The notes: a model not told the origin generated them from the sequence alone. A DNA stretch of 64,000 bases from Euglena gracilis (GCA_039621445.1 CP154954.1:41099572-41163571), one strand, 5' to 3'; positions 10,256-22,137 are shown, counted from the first letter of the stretch. A program made the numbers and translations.

Positions 10256-11542
10256 ATGGAATTTATCGATTGCCTACCGAGGGAGGAGCGAGAACGCGCA
10301 CGCAATTTGGTGCTACGTAATGGTGTATCATTCGATAACCTGGTTGAGCAATACGCTTCAACTAACTCAAGTTTGGTCACCAGGATTACCCTGGAGAAGA
10401 AATGGCGACAATTCGCGCCATCGGATCGCAAATGGAAATCCATTGACCTTTGGTATGCCAAATGGTTAGCACTTGCTTCCGAAGTTGATGAACTTAGCGA
10501 GAAGCAAATGCGCGAACAATTCGATGCGGTTTTGTTGCATTTCACACCATCCCTCGTGAAGGATATCCATCGCGAGGAGTTGGCAGGGCATGAGATGACT
10601 CTTGCCCAACGTTGGAATTATGTGTCAAAACAACTCAAACTCACACAAGTTTTGGGACAAATACAGTCCGCTTTCCAAACGCATCCCACCGCGGGAATCC
10701 CTGCGGGTGGGGTTAATGCGTTACATAAATCACCCATGTCACCAAGATCACCCACCACGGGACCGAAAACGCGGAATCAGCGTTCTTCGGACCAAGGCAC
10801 GGATAAACTGTGCTTTTTGTGCAACAAATCTGGTCACATGTCTCGGGAATGCCCGAATCCCGATGCGCGAAAGCGTATTGGAAGCCCAAGGGGCTCGACC
10901 TCCTCACGGGGATCGGGTTCCTCGGCGTTTTCACGTCAATCGGGAGTTTCACGTTCTTCCGAGAACCGCTTTAGCGGTAGTAGGCCCAAGTCACCATCGC
11001 GTGATGGTCGGGAAACCCGTCCCTCTCGCGGTCGGTCACCTGGACCCCCTACCCGAAAACGGCATTTCAATCGTGACTCTTCACGATCGCGTTCGCGAAG
11101 TGGATCATCCTCTTCGCGGGAGTCACCGGGGAAACCCCGGTACACCGGTCATGGTCGACGGGAAACCCGTTCACCACGACGGTTCGACGGAAGAACGGAA
11201 TACCGTTCCCCCCGTTATGCGGAATCCCGCCACAAATCCCGTTGTTCACTTTGCGGTTCCAAAGATCACCACTCATCCAAATGTCCCAGATCTCGTTCCC
11301 CCCGGCCCGGCTACGGAAATCGCGGTAAGCGCCGCGAGGACCGTGGTTACTCCTCCAACCGGCAAAAGGTCGGTTTCAAGATTTCTTGTTTGGATGAGGA
11401 CACCCCGGCTTCGGGCAGGGAGGGGGATGAGACCTCGGACGGGGAATTTAATGAGGCCCGAATGGCGGTGCGCTCATTGAGTTCCATCTATTCCACCAAA
11501 AAGTCCGTTGCCGGCTATGCGGCCGGTTCGGACTTGGAGTAG
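10256..11542 (+). CDS. gag: Gag polyprotein of Ty3 element 1
   Basis: The 428-codon frame has an acidic/basic N-terminal half and a Ser/Arg-rich C-terminal half. Two CCHC zinc knuckles are visible: CFLCNKSGHMSREC near residue 190 and CSLCGSKDHHSSKC near residue 332. Such knuckles bind genomic RNA during particle assembly. The same frame stays open upstream of the ATG for about 25 codons without another ATG, so the start is uncertain. It ends in UAG followed by GGG, and pol continues in the same frame (readthrough-like). RETR peptides here coincide with small DNA hairpins. Confidence 0.85.
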   Translation: MEFIDCLPREERERARNLVLRNGVSFDNLVEQYASTNSSLVTRITLEKKWRQFAPSDRKWKSIDLWYAKWLALASEVDELSEKQMREQFDAVLLHFTPSLVKDIHREELAGHEMTLAQRWNYVSKQLKLTQVLGQIQSAFQTHPTAGIPAGGVNALHKSPMSPRSPTTGPKTRNQRSSDQGTDKLCFLCNKSGHMSRECPNPDARKRIGSPRGSTSSRGSGSSAFSRQSGVSRSSENRFSGSRPKSPSRDGRETRPSRGRSPGPPTRKRHFNRDSSRSRSRSGSSSSRESPGKPRYTGHGRRETRSPRRFDGRTEYRSPRYAESRHKSRCSLCGSKDHHSSKCPRSRSPRPGYGNRGKRREDRGYSSNRQKVGFKISCLDEDTPASGREGDETSDGEFNEARMAVRSLSSIYSTKKSVAGYAAGSDLE

Positions 11543-11587
11543 GGGAGCCCGAGGCCCGAGGGCACGGACCTCTGGGCTGATGAACAG

Positions 11588-13930
11588 ATGGAGGAAAGAC
11601 CTGATCAACCTTTCCCCTCCTGCCCTTTCCGCCTTCACGGTCAGTACCCGGAATTATTTCGGTCCCCCACCCCCCACTCCACATTTCCGCTCGGAATGCT
11701 GAGCAAAGTAGGAAAGGGTTCATGGGAAAGCTGGCATGCAAACGTATTTCCGCCAGACCTTTCACTTTGCGTACCACCAATGGAATTACTTGTCCAAGCG
11801 GAAATCCGCATCCAAAATTTCTCCGCGAAAGTTAAAATTCTCATTGACACTGGTTGTCGCATTGCACTGCTCTTTCGGTTGGGGTTGATACCGACCCCGC
11901 TCTTGGTAAGCGCCAAGAAACCGATCAAAATTACAACCGCGGATAACACCCTCATGTGTGGTGGTGATTTGGGATGTGTCCTCGAGATACTCTTGCCCAT
12001 CATTCCGAAGCATCACTCACAACCCCCACAATTACAACATTTCACCAATATTTGGGGTTACGAGTCCGGAATTCACGGGTCTGACGTATTTTTGGGATAC
12101 CCATTTTTACGCCAGTACCGATTGGTTGTGGATTGCCAGTCCCACGGTTTGCGCACAGCACCCACCACTTCATTGACACCCAAACCACCATCACCGTTGA
12201 CATCCGCCATGATGACCACCACACCAACAACCGTTTTCCACACCCGGGGTACGGAGAAAGCCTCCCCCCTGCCCAACGACACACCAACATGCGTTCCACA
12301 TGAGGCAGGGCAAGCCAGTAGCGGTACCCCCGCCGTTTCACTGGGTTACAAGACGAAAGCCCAAAGGCCTGAAGAAATTACGGTGTCGAGTAGTCGCCCA
12401 GCTACACCACCACTCCGTTTCCCACCAGTTGTGCCGAATCCAGGCACACCTGTACAAGACTCACCGGCTAATGCCATCGACACCCACCTACACGCACACC
12501 TGTCACACCAACACACTTCCTTCCAATGTGTGCACTGCAGGAGAATTTCCACCCAATCGGATTTCGATTGTGGATGTTTAGTTCAAAATCCGACACTAAT
12601 CGCCATTCCGAAAGCGGAATCCACACCCCAGGATACACTAAGTTGTAGCCCGCAGTGCGCGGAGATACACCGAGTGCTCCAACAACGCGGATTAGCCTCG
12701 TTGTTCGGAAACGCGAAAAGCGTCATGCCTAATCACCATCACGAGTACACTTGGTACGTATTTGATGCGGAATGGGGAAATCCCCAACCTGTCCAAACTC
12801 CCTTGGTATTATCCCTTGAGGTAGTGGAAGACAACCCGCATGGTTGTGGATCCATTCATTGTGTTTCTTCACTCCAACCCGGAAATCGGGTACATGAATA
12901 CGTGGAACGCGTATGGAATGCTTTCAATTTTGGTCAATATCGCATTTTGGAACGATGGTTTTCCAACATCGCGACATTGGCTGATTCTTTTGATTTGGCA
13001 TTGGAAATCGATGCCTTTTCATCCAATGCACATGCCCGTTTGCCACGTCATTGGTCACAACACTCCAACGCATTTAATAAATTTTGGGGTGATACGGTGT
13101 TATGGATACACCCTCCCCCAAAACTTATCGAATGTGCGGTTGGGAAGATTCTGCGGGATGAAGCCCGTGGAGTTATTCTCATACCCATCATTCCGGAAGC
13201 GGAATGGTTCACCCAACTATCGTATGTATGTTTTTATTGGTGGGATTTACCCACTAATGTGCCGATTTTTGAGGATTTTTGTGGTAAAATATTACCACCC
13301 TTGCAAGAAATCATTTTTCGCGTATGTTTCTTCGATGCATTCGGAATGTCCGAATTCGCGGTGCCGAGGAAGCTCGGTAGCCCCAGGGATACCCTGGTGG
13401 TTTCCGCAGTCATCGAGAGTGCAGGTCAGCATCCTAAGTCAGCCGAATTCTGTTCGCGGATCACCCGCGAATTTCACGGTGTGCTGGAAAATCCAGTATA
13501 CGCGTGCGACATCGACCCCGCGATACGCGGTCCGTTCGGTGTTTGTAAAATCGAGCTTAAGGATGGAGCCAAACCAATGCACCGGAATTTTTTTCGTTGT
13601 TCGGGAGAACGCGAACAAGCTCTCAATGAAATGATTGAGAAGCTTATTCAGCGCAAGTGGATTGTACCCTCGAAAAGCGAGTGGACATCCCAGGCATTTG
13701 TTGTTCCTAAACCCCCAGACCCCTCAGGTCAGAAGAAATGGAGACTGGTGCTGGATTACCGGTACCTGAACTCCCAAACAAGGGATGATCCCTTCCCGCT
13801 CCCCCTGATCGAGGATTTGATCACCAAGCAATCGGAAAACCGGTTGTGGTCAATTTTCGATCTGGAGGACGGTTTACACCAAATGCACTTGCACCCTACC
13901 CTGACTCACAACCATACTCGGCATTCGTGA
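11588..13930 (+). pseudogene. pol: Pol part 1 of Ty3 element 1: protease and RT fingers/palm
   Basis: This frame is in register with gag and no other stop intervenes after the gag UAG. An aspartic protease active site ILIDTGC lies at 11840-11857. About 1.3 kb of unassigned sequence follows, including a CxxC...CxC cluster near 12530-12575. RT begins near 13700 with KWRLVLDYRYLNSQTR and WSIFDLEDG. The frame ends in a spurious UGA at 13930, where the homologous frame shifts. The long protease-RT spacer is unusual for Ty3/gypsy. Confidence 0.8.
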
Positions 13931-15767
13931 CATCCAAGGGTGTGTACCAATGGACGGTACTCCCCATGGGTGTTAAGAATGGCCCAGCCATGTTTCAGCG
14001 CATGATACAATGGGTTCTACGCGATTTACCGTTTGCCATATCCTCGTCACACACTTCCACCATGTTTGCGCGGTATTAGCCGCCTTTCAAAAACATGTGC
14101 TTTTCGCGAAAGGCGCGAAAATGCATTTGTTTCAGATTCTCATAAAATTTTGCGGTCACATCCTCAGCAATGGACAGCGGAAAGCCGCTCCGAGTAAACT
14201 CGAAGCCATTAAGAAATGGACCCCTGAGGTAATCAAAACGATTACACACCTCAAAGGATTTTTGGGATTAGCCCAATACTACGCGATTTATATGAAGGGC
14301 TTCGCGAAAATCGCGGTACCCCTCACCAAACAGCTCAAAAACCGGGCTGTTGGCAACACCAAAGTCATTTGGGATGACCAAATGCGCGAGACCCTTGAGA
14401 AAATCAAGGTTTTGCTTTTGGAGAATGTTGTCCTCGAAATCGCGGACCCCTACAAACCATACGTCTTGGAAGTCGACAGCAGCGATTCCGCTGTTGGCGG
14501 AGTTCTTAGCCAGCATAATGCGGCAAATGAGCTCCGACCTGTGGCTTTCTTCAGCAGAAAGTTACAGGGCGACGATGGAAAAGGCCAAGTCAAATGGAGT
14601 ATACGCGAGAAGGAAACCTACGCAATCGTGCTTATACTCCAGAAATTCCGAAGCTGGGTAGCCAGCAGCCTCGTCCTGATCCTCGTCAAGACCGACCATG
14701 AGAGCCTCCAACACTGGTACACCGAGGATTTGAACAAGGCCATGTCATCGGTCGGAAGGCGATGCAGATGGCATGAGTTCTTGAATCAATTCAACCTTGT
14801 GGTTATTTATACCCCTGGACACACACAAAAAGTAGCGGATCCGCTCAGTCGGGCCCCTTGGTATTACCCTGGGAACCCGGATGAGGGAGACGCGACTTTT
14901 CATGGAAGTCAGGAAGCTGACAAATACGCACGTCGAAACGACGCTGCGGATAATCTTTTGGATTCTTTTCCCGTTTCACAACTATTCCTGGTCGCACCAG
15001 TGCACGGAAGGCGCCGACGTGGAAACACGTCCGGGCCCCGGCGTATTACGTGTACGGAGTCCCCTTCACCACTGTTCTTTCGCGAATGGGATTATAGTCG
15101 TGATCCGGTGTATGACACCATTGCAACCAGACTTCGTAATGGCGAAGTGCTGGACAATTACACTCTTTCACCTTTACGGTTGGTTTTTCGCAATGAATCG
15201 GGTTACAAATATTGTATTCCCCAGGACCTGGTTGATGATGTGATTTTGTGTTATCACAACCATGGTCACCCTGGGGCCCCCAAACTTCTTTCGTTGGTGG
15301 GCCGCAGGTATTGCACAACCCTGAGCGAGAAAGAGCTTTACTCACGCTGTTTGCGAATAGCGCAACGGTGTCAAATTTGTCAAGCGGTAAAACCCCGCAG
15401 AGGTACCCCCCCTGGTACGATGGACTTTTTCCCCGTACCCCCTGACATTTTTACATCCCTCTGCATGGATTTTCTGGAATTAGAACCGTGCAAAGGAACG
15501 GACGACAAAATTTACGATTACGTTTTTGTTGTCGTCTGCAGGCTGAGTGGGTACATTGTAGCCATTCCATGCCAGAAGTCAGGGTTGACTGCCCAAAGTT
15601 TGGCAACTATATTTTTGGAGAAATGCATTTGCTTAATGGGTTTACCGAATGAAATCGTGAGTGATCAAGACCATTTGATTTCTTCAAGGTTTTTTCACCA
15701 CTTTGTGCGGTTTACTCGGAATCGAGCAACATTTTTCCATTATATACCGACCCAAAGGCAATGGTAG
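13931..15767 (+). pseudogene. pol: Pol part 2 of Ty3 element 1: RT remainder, RNase H, integrase
   Basis: The RT continues in another frame with VYQWTVLPMGVKNGPAMFQ (13947-14003). At the next motif the catalytic YxDD is absent: LPFA runs almost directly into ILVTHFHH across a second frameshift near 14040. RNase H follows (LEVDSSDSAVGG, REKETYA, KTDHESLQ), then the integrase zinc region (HNHGH...CQIC near 15260-15385) and the first two catalytic Asp positions (MDFLEL near 15465; SDQDHL near 15660). Another frameshift near 15760 separates the last Glu. It cannot make an active polymerase. Confidence 0.85.
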
Positions 15768-16542
15768 AGCCGAGGCAGCCGTGAAATCCGTCGTGAATAT
15801 GCTTCGCCTTTCACTGGCTGACTCGCGCAGCAACTGGATATCAGTTCTACCATGGTCTTTGTTTTATATCAATACCCTACCAGGGTTGGTTTTACCTCAC
15901 TCCCCTTATAAATTAGTTTTCGGACGGGACCCTCCGGCCATAGGGGATGTCCCTTCGGAGAGACCCGCCCGAACGAGTGTCAGTTGCGAGACCTGGTTTG
16001 CGGAAGTAGAAAATCTACGTTCTGCAGTCCAGAAGCGCGTCACTGATATTCATGCAACCAAACGGAAACCGTTTTGGCAGAATTTCAAGTCACCTGTGTA
16101 TAGCCCCGGTGACCGTGTGTGGGTGCGGAATAGCCGCACTCGCATGCAGTCTTCCAATCTGGACCCCCTCTGGCTCGGCCCCTGTGAAATCCTAGAAAGA
16201 CTAGGTACCAGCGGGCGTTACAAGGTTGCATTACCGAATGGTGTTGAGGACGTTCATATGGACGACTTCAAACCATACCTGTCGCCACCGGATGGGAAAC
16301 CCATCCCGTGTTTGCACTTCAAACCCCGTTCCAGATTACCTGAGACGGACGACTTTGTAGTCGATAAAATTATCGATCACAAAATCGACAAAGGTATGCA
16401 CCTTTGGAAGGTCCGCTGGAAAGGGTATGGGCCCGAGGAGGACACTTGGGAGCCAGCAACCAGTTTTGTTGGGTATGTCCAACAGGATTGGAAGCTGTGG
16501 AACAAGAAGCATAATATTAATGTTTCCATGACAAGTTTTTGA
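15703..16542 (+). CDS. pol: Integrase C-terminus and chromodomain of Ty3 element 1
   Basis: Begins in integrase, giving NGRAEAAVKS with the third catalytic acidic residue. A GPY/F-type module follows (LWLGPCEILERLG, near 16170), then a chromodomain at 16350-16470 (FVVDKIIDHKI, WKVRWKGYG, EEDTWEPA). Chromodomains of such integrases steer insertion to modified histones, usually H3K9-methylated heterochromatin. The frame ends in UGA. Confidence 0.88.
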   Translation: MCGLLGIEQHFSIIYRPKGNGRAEAAVKSVVNMLRLSLADSRSNWISVLPWSLFYINTLPGLVLPHSPYKLVFGRDPPAIGDVPSERPARTSVSCETWFAEVENLRSAVQKRVTDIHATKRKPFWQNFKSPVYSPGDRVWVRNSRTRMQSSNLDPLWLGPCEILERLGTSGRYKVALPNGVEDVHMDDFKPYLSPPDGKPIPCLHFKPRSRLPETDDFVVDKIIDHKIDKGMHLWKVRWKGYGPEEDTWEPATSFVGYVQQDWKLWNKKHNINVSMTSF

Positions 16543-16565
16543 GAACGCATGGGAAACCCATGTTG

Positions 16566-16614
16566 TTTTCTTTTTCTTTTTATCATTGATTCTGCTCATT
16601 CTTTCTTTCCGCAG
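16566..16614 (+). promoter_or_regulatory. Probable 3' splice acceptor ahead of the extra ORF
   Basis: A T/C-rich tract ends CTTTCTTTCCGCAG at 16614, 90 bases before the ATG of the downstream ORF and just after the integrase stop. It fits a spliced subgenomic message for the 3' ORF, as retroviral env genes use. The donor was not identified. Confidence 0.45.
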
Positions 16615-16704
16615 ACTTTTACCAAATAATACTCAAGCGGTTACCCTCACACACCTTACAACCAACAACCCCAACATCCCACCGTACCGACCCCGGGCTG
16701 TATC

Positions 16705-18240
16705 ATGCTGCCCGGTGGAAGGGAGCCAGGCGGAGGACCGCCTTACCACCCCACCACTCACCCTCAACCTGACCAGTATGCGTACCGATACGGTACACAG
16801 CCACCTGCACGGACTGCGGCTCAGGGAAACCCTGAAGCCAGCAGCAGTAGCAGGATGACCCAGATGCCCGCGGAAGCGCGGCCATCTCAGCCATCAGGCT
16901 CTCGTCGCCTCCCACCGTATGCGGGTGTGATGATCCACCGCACGGCGGAGACGATGAACCGGGTTATGCGTATGAGCGCAAACCCGGCACCAGACCAACT
17001 CACACAGGCATTGTGGGATGACCACTGCCGTAAAGTTTTGACCATCGCGAATACCCCTCCAGCCCTGTGGTGTATGTGCGCCCAGGCGACGATGACCGGT
17101 CTGGTGTATTACACCGACCCGGACGCGTCGGGATTCGCGGCAGACATTACCATGCGTGACCTGGGCGTGGAAGTCCCGCCACAGGTCGCACGGCAGGTAC
17201 CACCAGTTGGCACTTACACTGCACATTTTCGTGCTCACTCCCCCGGATTACCCGAGGAAGAGACAGTGGAAGCACCTGTCCGGAGTGAACACCCACGTGT
17301 GAAAGAAAGTATTTTTCGATCCCCTGAGCGCATGCCCCGGCGGGATTATCCTGCGCAGGAGCCTGTGTCTCAGTATACCGTCTCTGGGGATTACCCCCAG
17401 GAGGCGCCAATGCCACGGGATCAGTACGTATATCCACCTCAACCCCACCCAACCATACGTGACCCTATCCCACGACGTCCTGCGGAGGGGAATCCTCCCC
17501 CGACGTCTGACTCTGCCCGAAGCGCTCGTCCGCGGGAAGCCGCGGCAGCGCCTCGTGCGGCACCAGTTCCCCCGGTACGGGATGAACCCGTTAACCCGTG
17601 GACTGGCCGGCCGTTTGAGACTGAGGAGGAGCGTCAACAGTATGAATATGCTGTGACGATCCAACGACAAATCGCACGTCGCCCCCCTGTTTCCGCTGGC
17701 CAGGGATACCCTGCCCGGGCGGAAATGACACGGGACGAGCGCCAGCAGTATGATGCCGCTGTGTCGGCGCTCACAGGAATCCCAGCTTCATCACGATCAA
17801 GTCAACCAGCGCGACAGCAGGACGTTGCTGTGGCGGAAGCGCCTCCAGCACGGCCCACAGGCTCTGCCGCCGGCAAACGTGACCGCGGCCCGGAAAATCT
17901 GACGCCGCAGCCACAGCGCCGCTCGCCGAGGTCGGAAAATCCGCCCGCGGCGATGCACGTCGACGCTGAGGAGGAAGCTCCGCCAGCGCCAGGCGTGTCG
18001 GCAGAACGGGCACGTCGGGAAACCCGACCATCCCCAGTCGCACCGGTTTACTCGAAGCGTGGTGACGCTGAGCAGGAATTTGCTCGAACACCAAGCACGG
18101 AATCCGTGACTTACCCCTTGTTTACACCAGAAGACCCAGACTACTGGGAATACTTTGACCCATACCGGGCGACCTTTGAATGGCTGTCTAACACAAAGGG
18201 TAAGGGGAAGGGTAAAGGCAAGGGTAAGGGAAAGGAAAAG
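16705..18240 (+). pseudogene. Extra 3' ORF of Ty3 element 1, part 1 (Pro-rich)
   Basis: Starts MLPGGREPGGGPPYHP and is rich in Pro, Arg, Glu and Ser, with a more ordered stretch (residues about 70-165) around DDHCRKVLTIANTPPALWC. It ends in a Lys-Gly repeat, after which the homologous frame shifts near 18240. No signal peptide or membrane segment is visible, so an envelope is unlikely. I do not recognise the family. The DEP and RETR tetrapeptides lie on perfect small hairpins. Confidence 0.6.
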
Positions 18241-20110
18241 GCCAGGAGAAAGGTGGGAAAGCCCCACCTGGCAAAGGCGGAAAAGCCGCCTGGCCAGCTC
18301 CAGGCAAAGGCGGAAAATCTGCCGGACCCCCAGCAGGCAAGGGCGGGAAAGCCGCCGAACCTTCGAAAACGAAGGATTATGACGTTGCCTCAGTGTTCAA
18401 GTACCTGGAGGAGATCTGGCCGAAAATCGACGAGGATCTCCAAAAGTTCACAAGGGCAGGCAACGTCATCCACCGACCACCGGATGCGGTGCTCGAAGTG
18501 GTGCAGAATCGTATGAACGATCACTGCAAACGTTTTTTCTACAGTGCCGAACTTCATGCGTTCGAGGGATACCCTCATTCGAATGAAGTTGTCCTGGACC
18601 AGATGCCTGGTTTCTGGGAGCTGTGGTTCTGGTTTGGATACCCCTGCCAGAATTTCGGCATTTTTACCGACCGAAACGGTCTAACGTACATCGATTGCCT
18701 GAATACCTGTGAAGACGGCGAAACGTTCGTCGCACAGTTGAAGGAAATCTTCAACCACATGTTTTCAGTCAGCGTACTGGGAATCCAGTGGAAGTATTAC
18801 CCCCTGCCGGAGAAACTCCAGGCGCAGGCTGCGGTAATGTTCACGAACAACCTCCAAGTCTTCTTGGACAGCATGTATGGCATGCTGTTCAAGGTACTGG
18901 ACGTGGACCTCGCGTACCCCCAGCGGTACAAACTGGAATGCCAGTTTTGCAAGGAAGTCCATATCGTTGACTTCTGGGGTTTCGGAGAACGCGGAAAACC
19001 GCCTCCGTCTGCCGAGAATGCCGGCAGACAGCCGACCAGGAGATTCCTCCTGCATCAGTGCCGGAATCCCCAGATCGGAACGCAAGACCGAAAGGTGCTG
19101 AAACAGCACCGGCAGAAAATATTTCTGCTGCAGCAGTACTGGCACAGGGCGTGGATTACCTACGTCCTGGAGGTCTACATATATTTCCTGGAATATATGA
19201 CCACCGATGTGGAAATCCACAGACAGTGGTTGCCTCGAGGATATATGGAGGTGAACGCCATACCCAATGACCCAGACCAGCGCATGATGAACCTGCGACC
19301 AGACTGGGAAGAGGCCGAAATCGGTCTCTAGGAACACCTGGAGACCCAATTCGGGAATATCCTGATATGGGAGGATTTTCAGATTTTTTTCGCGGCGCAC
19401 GAAGGGGAAGTCCCTCGTTACGCGCTGCCACTGCCTGCATTCCTGGAAGAAACCGGAGAGTTTGGCGTGACTGACCATTGTCGACGACAGTGGGAAGACC
19501 TTTGCTTGATCGACGATGATCAACCACAGCCTCCACCCGAAAGCTGGGTGAGAGCGACATGGCCACCCCCATACCCCAATTCTGACAGGAGTGAAAGTAT
19601 TAGTTTTTTCCGCCTGTCGAACGCACAAGGGTGCTACAGGAGGGGGAAAGACCCGCGTTCTGCAGCACAGCTACACGCAGCCGAATCCTCTCCGGAAGCG
19701 GAGGAGGAGGAGGAGGAGGAGGTCCCAATGGCCGAGGATGAACCTCAGCCAACGGAACCTCCGGCACGGGAAACCCGTAGCCCATCGGTAGTGATGCTGG
19801 ATACTGTGGCAGAAACCGCCCAACACCCAGGATCACAGGCAGGTGAAATGACACCTGTCCATCTATCACCAACCTCACTGGGTACAGCGGGTGTACCAAC
19901 CCCTCCCCGGGAAAACCCGCCGGAAACGGTGCCCCACACGCCTGAGGTATTACGCCTCAAGCTCCCTGTTTCCGGGGGAACCCCGTTAACAGAGGAGCCA
20001 GCCGAGGAGCCCACTTCAGGTGAGGAGAGACGCACCTCGCTGGGCGGACGCGTACTCGGTGGTTTACAGTCGCTGATCGTAGTTGTCACTCCACGTGGCA
20101 CTGCGGCCAG
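18241..20110 (+). pseudogene. Extra 3' ORF of Ty3 element 1, part 2
   Basis: Continues in another frame with GKGGK repeats, then a folded-looking segment of about 300 residues (18390-19330) rich in aromatic residues, e.g. WELWFWFGYPCQNFGIF and YPQRYKLECQFCKEV. An in-frame UAG at 19329-19331 interrupts GL-EHLETQFGN, yet coding resumes at once in the same frame and runs on through an acidic, proline-rich region. Frame breaks near 20100. Function unknown. Confidence 0.6.
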
Positions 20111-21075
20111 TTCTTCCGCAGCTGCCAGCGGCGGAAGAAACAGCTGACACTGCAGCCATGGTGGAGGATGAACCTCACCCAACGGCAGCGCCACCGCCAG
20201 TGTCGGAAGCGACACGGACGGAGGGCGAAAGGACAGCAATGACTGTGGAGACAACACCGGCCGTGTCAGTACAGGATGAACCTGTATCGACACCGGCGGC
20301 ACCACCGGAGGCACGGGATGAACCCGTACCTCATGGTACAGCCACAATCACCGCAGAGAAGCGTCAAGGCACACGGACACCGGCGCCTGAAAAACAGGCC
20401 GAGCGGGCGTGCATGCCTCCACCACAGGCTCAGCCAGCGCGAAGTGCACAGGCTAGGCCTACACCACCACCATCCCCCACGGCTACCCCTGGGAAACCTT
20501 CGGGAGCCGTGAAGGAGCGTGTAGGACGACCATCAGCTCGGGAAACCCCTGCTGAAGGTCAACGACGTTCGGCGTCGGGGAAAAGACCCCCGTCCCAAGC
20601 GTCACCACACACGTGGGCAAGCAAACGAGACGCCGAGCGGCGCCCCTCGGAGACTCCGGAAACCGGAAGCCCGAAGGCCCCGGCGAAAAGTAAACCGGGA
20701 GCCACACCTTGCAAACCCACACCGAAATCTGGTGATCAGCCCCCACCGAAAGGCGGTGGTGGTGCTGGCGGCCAGAGTGCTGCATCCTCTTCTCGGGGAT
20801 TAACCTCGGGACAAGGATTCACGCATGTCACGTCAGCCGGCTATGGGAAAACCTCACAGCCGAAACCTCCGACAACGGGGCAGGGAAAATCCCGCGCCTC
20901 GACAGCCGAGACACCTTCAGAAGACGAAGTTGTCATCGACTGGAACGCGATCAATCAGGATGACCCTGACGTTCATGACCTGAAAAACAGGTACATGATG
21001 ATCGCACATAAATTGAGAACACAGAAATGCCTTAACCGGTGGATTGAGCCACTGTTATGTCAGGGACGGAAATAG
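20083..21075 (+). pseudogene. Extra 3' ORF of Ty3 element 1, part 3 (disordered)
   Basis: A low-complexity Pro/Ala/Glu/Lys region with repeated DEP, ending in an ordered patch near 20930-21060 (DDPDVHDLKNRYMMIAHKL). It stops at UAG (21073-21075), but the same frame continues plausibly as YFDQNVTWNYYNSR before a frameshift. The DNA at 21094-21118 is a perfect 10-bp stem hairpin inside that continuation. Confidence 0.55.
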
Positions 21076-22137
21076 TACTTTGATCAGAACGTCACCTGGA
21101 ATTATTACAATTCCAGGTCCCCCCGTGTTTTTTGCCCAATCCTTCGGTGAGGAATTCCTCATCGACAAAACAACGGAAAGCCGTTTTGTGTGGCTTTGCA
21201 CTGTATGCCACAAGATGTACAACAGTGCACCTGACCTGGGATTACCCCTCGTTCATGTGTGCAACCTGTGGATCGGAAATCGTTCCACAATGATGTATAC
21301 ATTCCTAACTGTGCCGCCTTGGTATGTGCCAAGTGCGTGGACAGTTGGACCCACAAGCACAATTTCAGTTACACCGACCGAGATGGTACGAATGTACCAG
21401 TTCTCTGCGTCAACTGCCTTCGAGGTACCTTCTGGCACACTGCGGAAGGCGCAGTACGCACAATCGTGCCAAGTGACGAGAAGCCACTGGAGGAATACTC
21501 CACCTTGAACAAAAAGTTCAAGGACTTTTTCAAGTATGCCAACCTTAAGCTTGACGACTACCGCCACACGGGAATGGCCCGTGTGTGGCAGATCGACAGT
21601 GGGGCGATACGCCTCGCTGCTGAGGAGGCAGGGGTAAGATTACCTTACCTCTGGGAAACAGCAGACAGGGAAAAGATACTTTTCCGCCTGTTCCAAAACC
21701 AGGACCGAAATGGTCGCTGGTGCCTGCCACAATGGCCACCCAAAAACCACGGGATGACCTGGAAAGACTGGCTTGGGGCCGTATTACGACCCAATACAGT
21801 CCGCGCAGAATGTGCGTATCACATGCCGATTGACTTCCACCCGGGGAATGCCCCGCAGGTGTCAGCCAATCACCCAAGGATGAACTACTTCATCCGGCCA
21901 GCAACTCTGCCCAGGAAATTCTGGGAGAAGCTGCAGTGGTTCCTCGCGGAAAGAGCGAGTGCAACCAAGCACACAGTCCCCGAAGGATGGGTTCGGGACT
22001 GGGTGGCACCTGATTTCGAATACGAATCGCCAGAAACCTGGCTCGTAGATAGGCCACCACCACCACAATTCCAGATGGTCCTTGTGGAAGATCCCTTGGA
22101 CTCCCGCCATGATTATTGGCGGCTGGAACGGATGTAA
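21076..22137 (+). pseudogene. Extra 3' ORF of Ty3 element 1, part 4: Cys-rich domain
   Basis: Two overlapping frames together encode a RING- or PHD-like spacing of paired cysteines: CTVCHKMY, then (after a frameshift near 21270) CAALVCAKCVDSW and VLCVNCLRG. A 250-residue C-terminal region follows with many Trp and Pro and no recognised domain. It ends RLERM and UAA; a 9-bp hairpin overlaps the stop. Zinc binding is likely from the CxxC pairs; anything beyond that is unknown. Confidence 0.6.
21094..21118. other. Perfect 10-bp hairpin, ATTAC loop
   Basis: ACCTGGAATT pairs with AATTCCAGGT around the loop ATTAC. The same loop with different stems occurs at 17384-17400, 19943-19959 and 21633-21649. 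Confidence 0.85.

Noticed and set aside
16705-22137. Envelope gene, which would make Ty3 element 1 an endogenous errantivirus
   Set aside because: No signal peptide, transmembrane segment or fusion-like region was seen; the Cys cluster looks zinc-binding.
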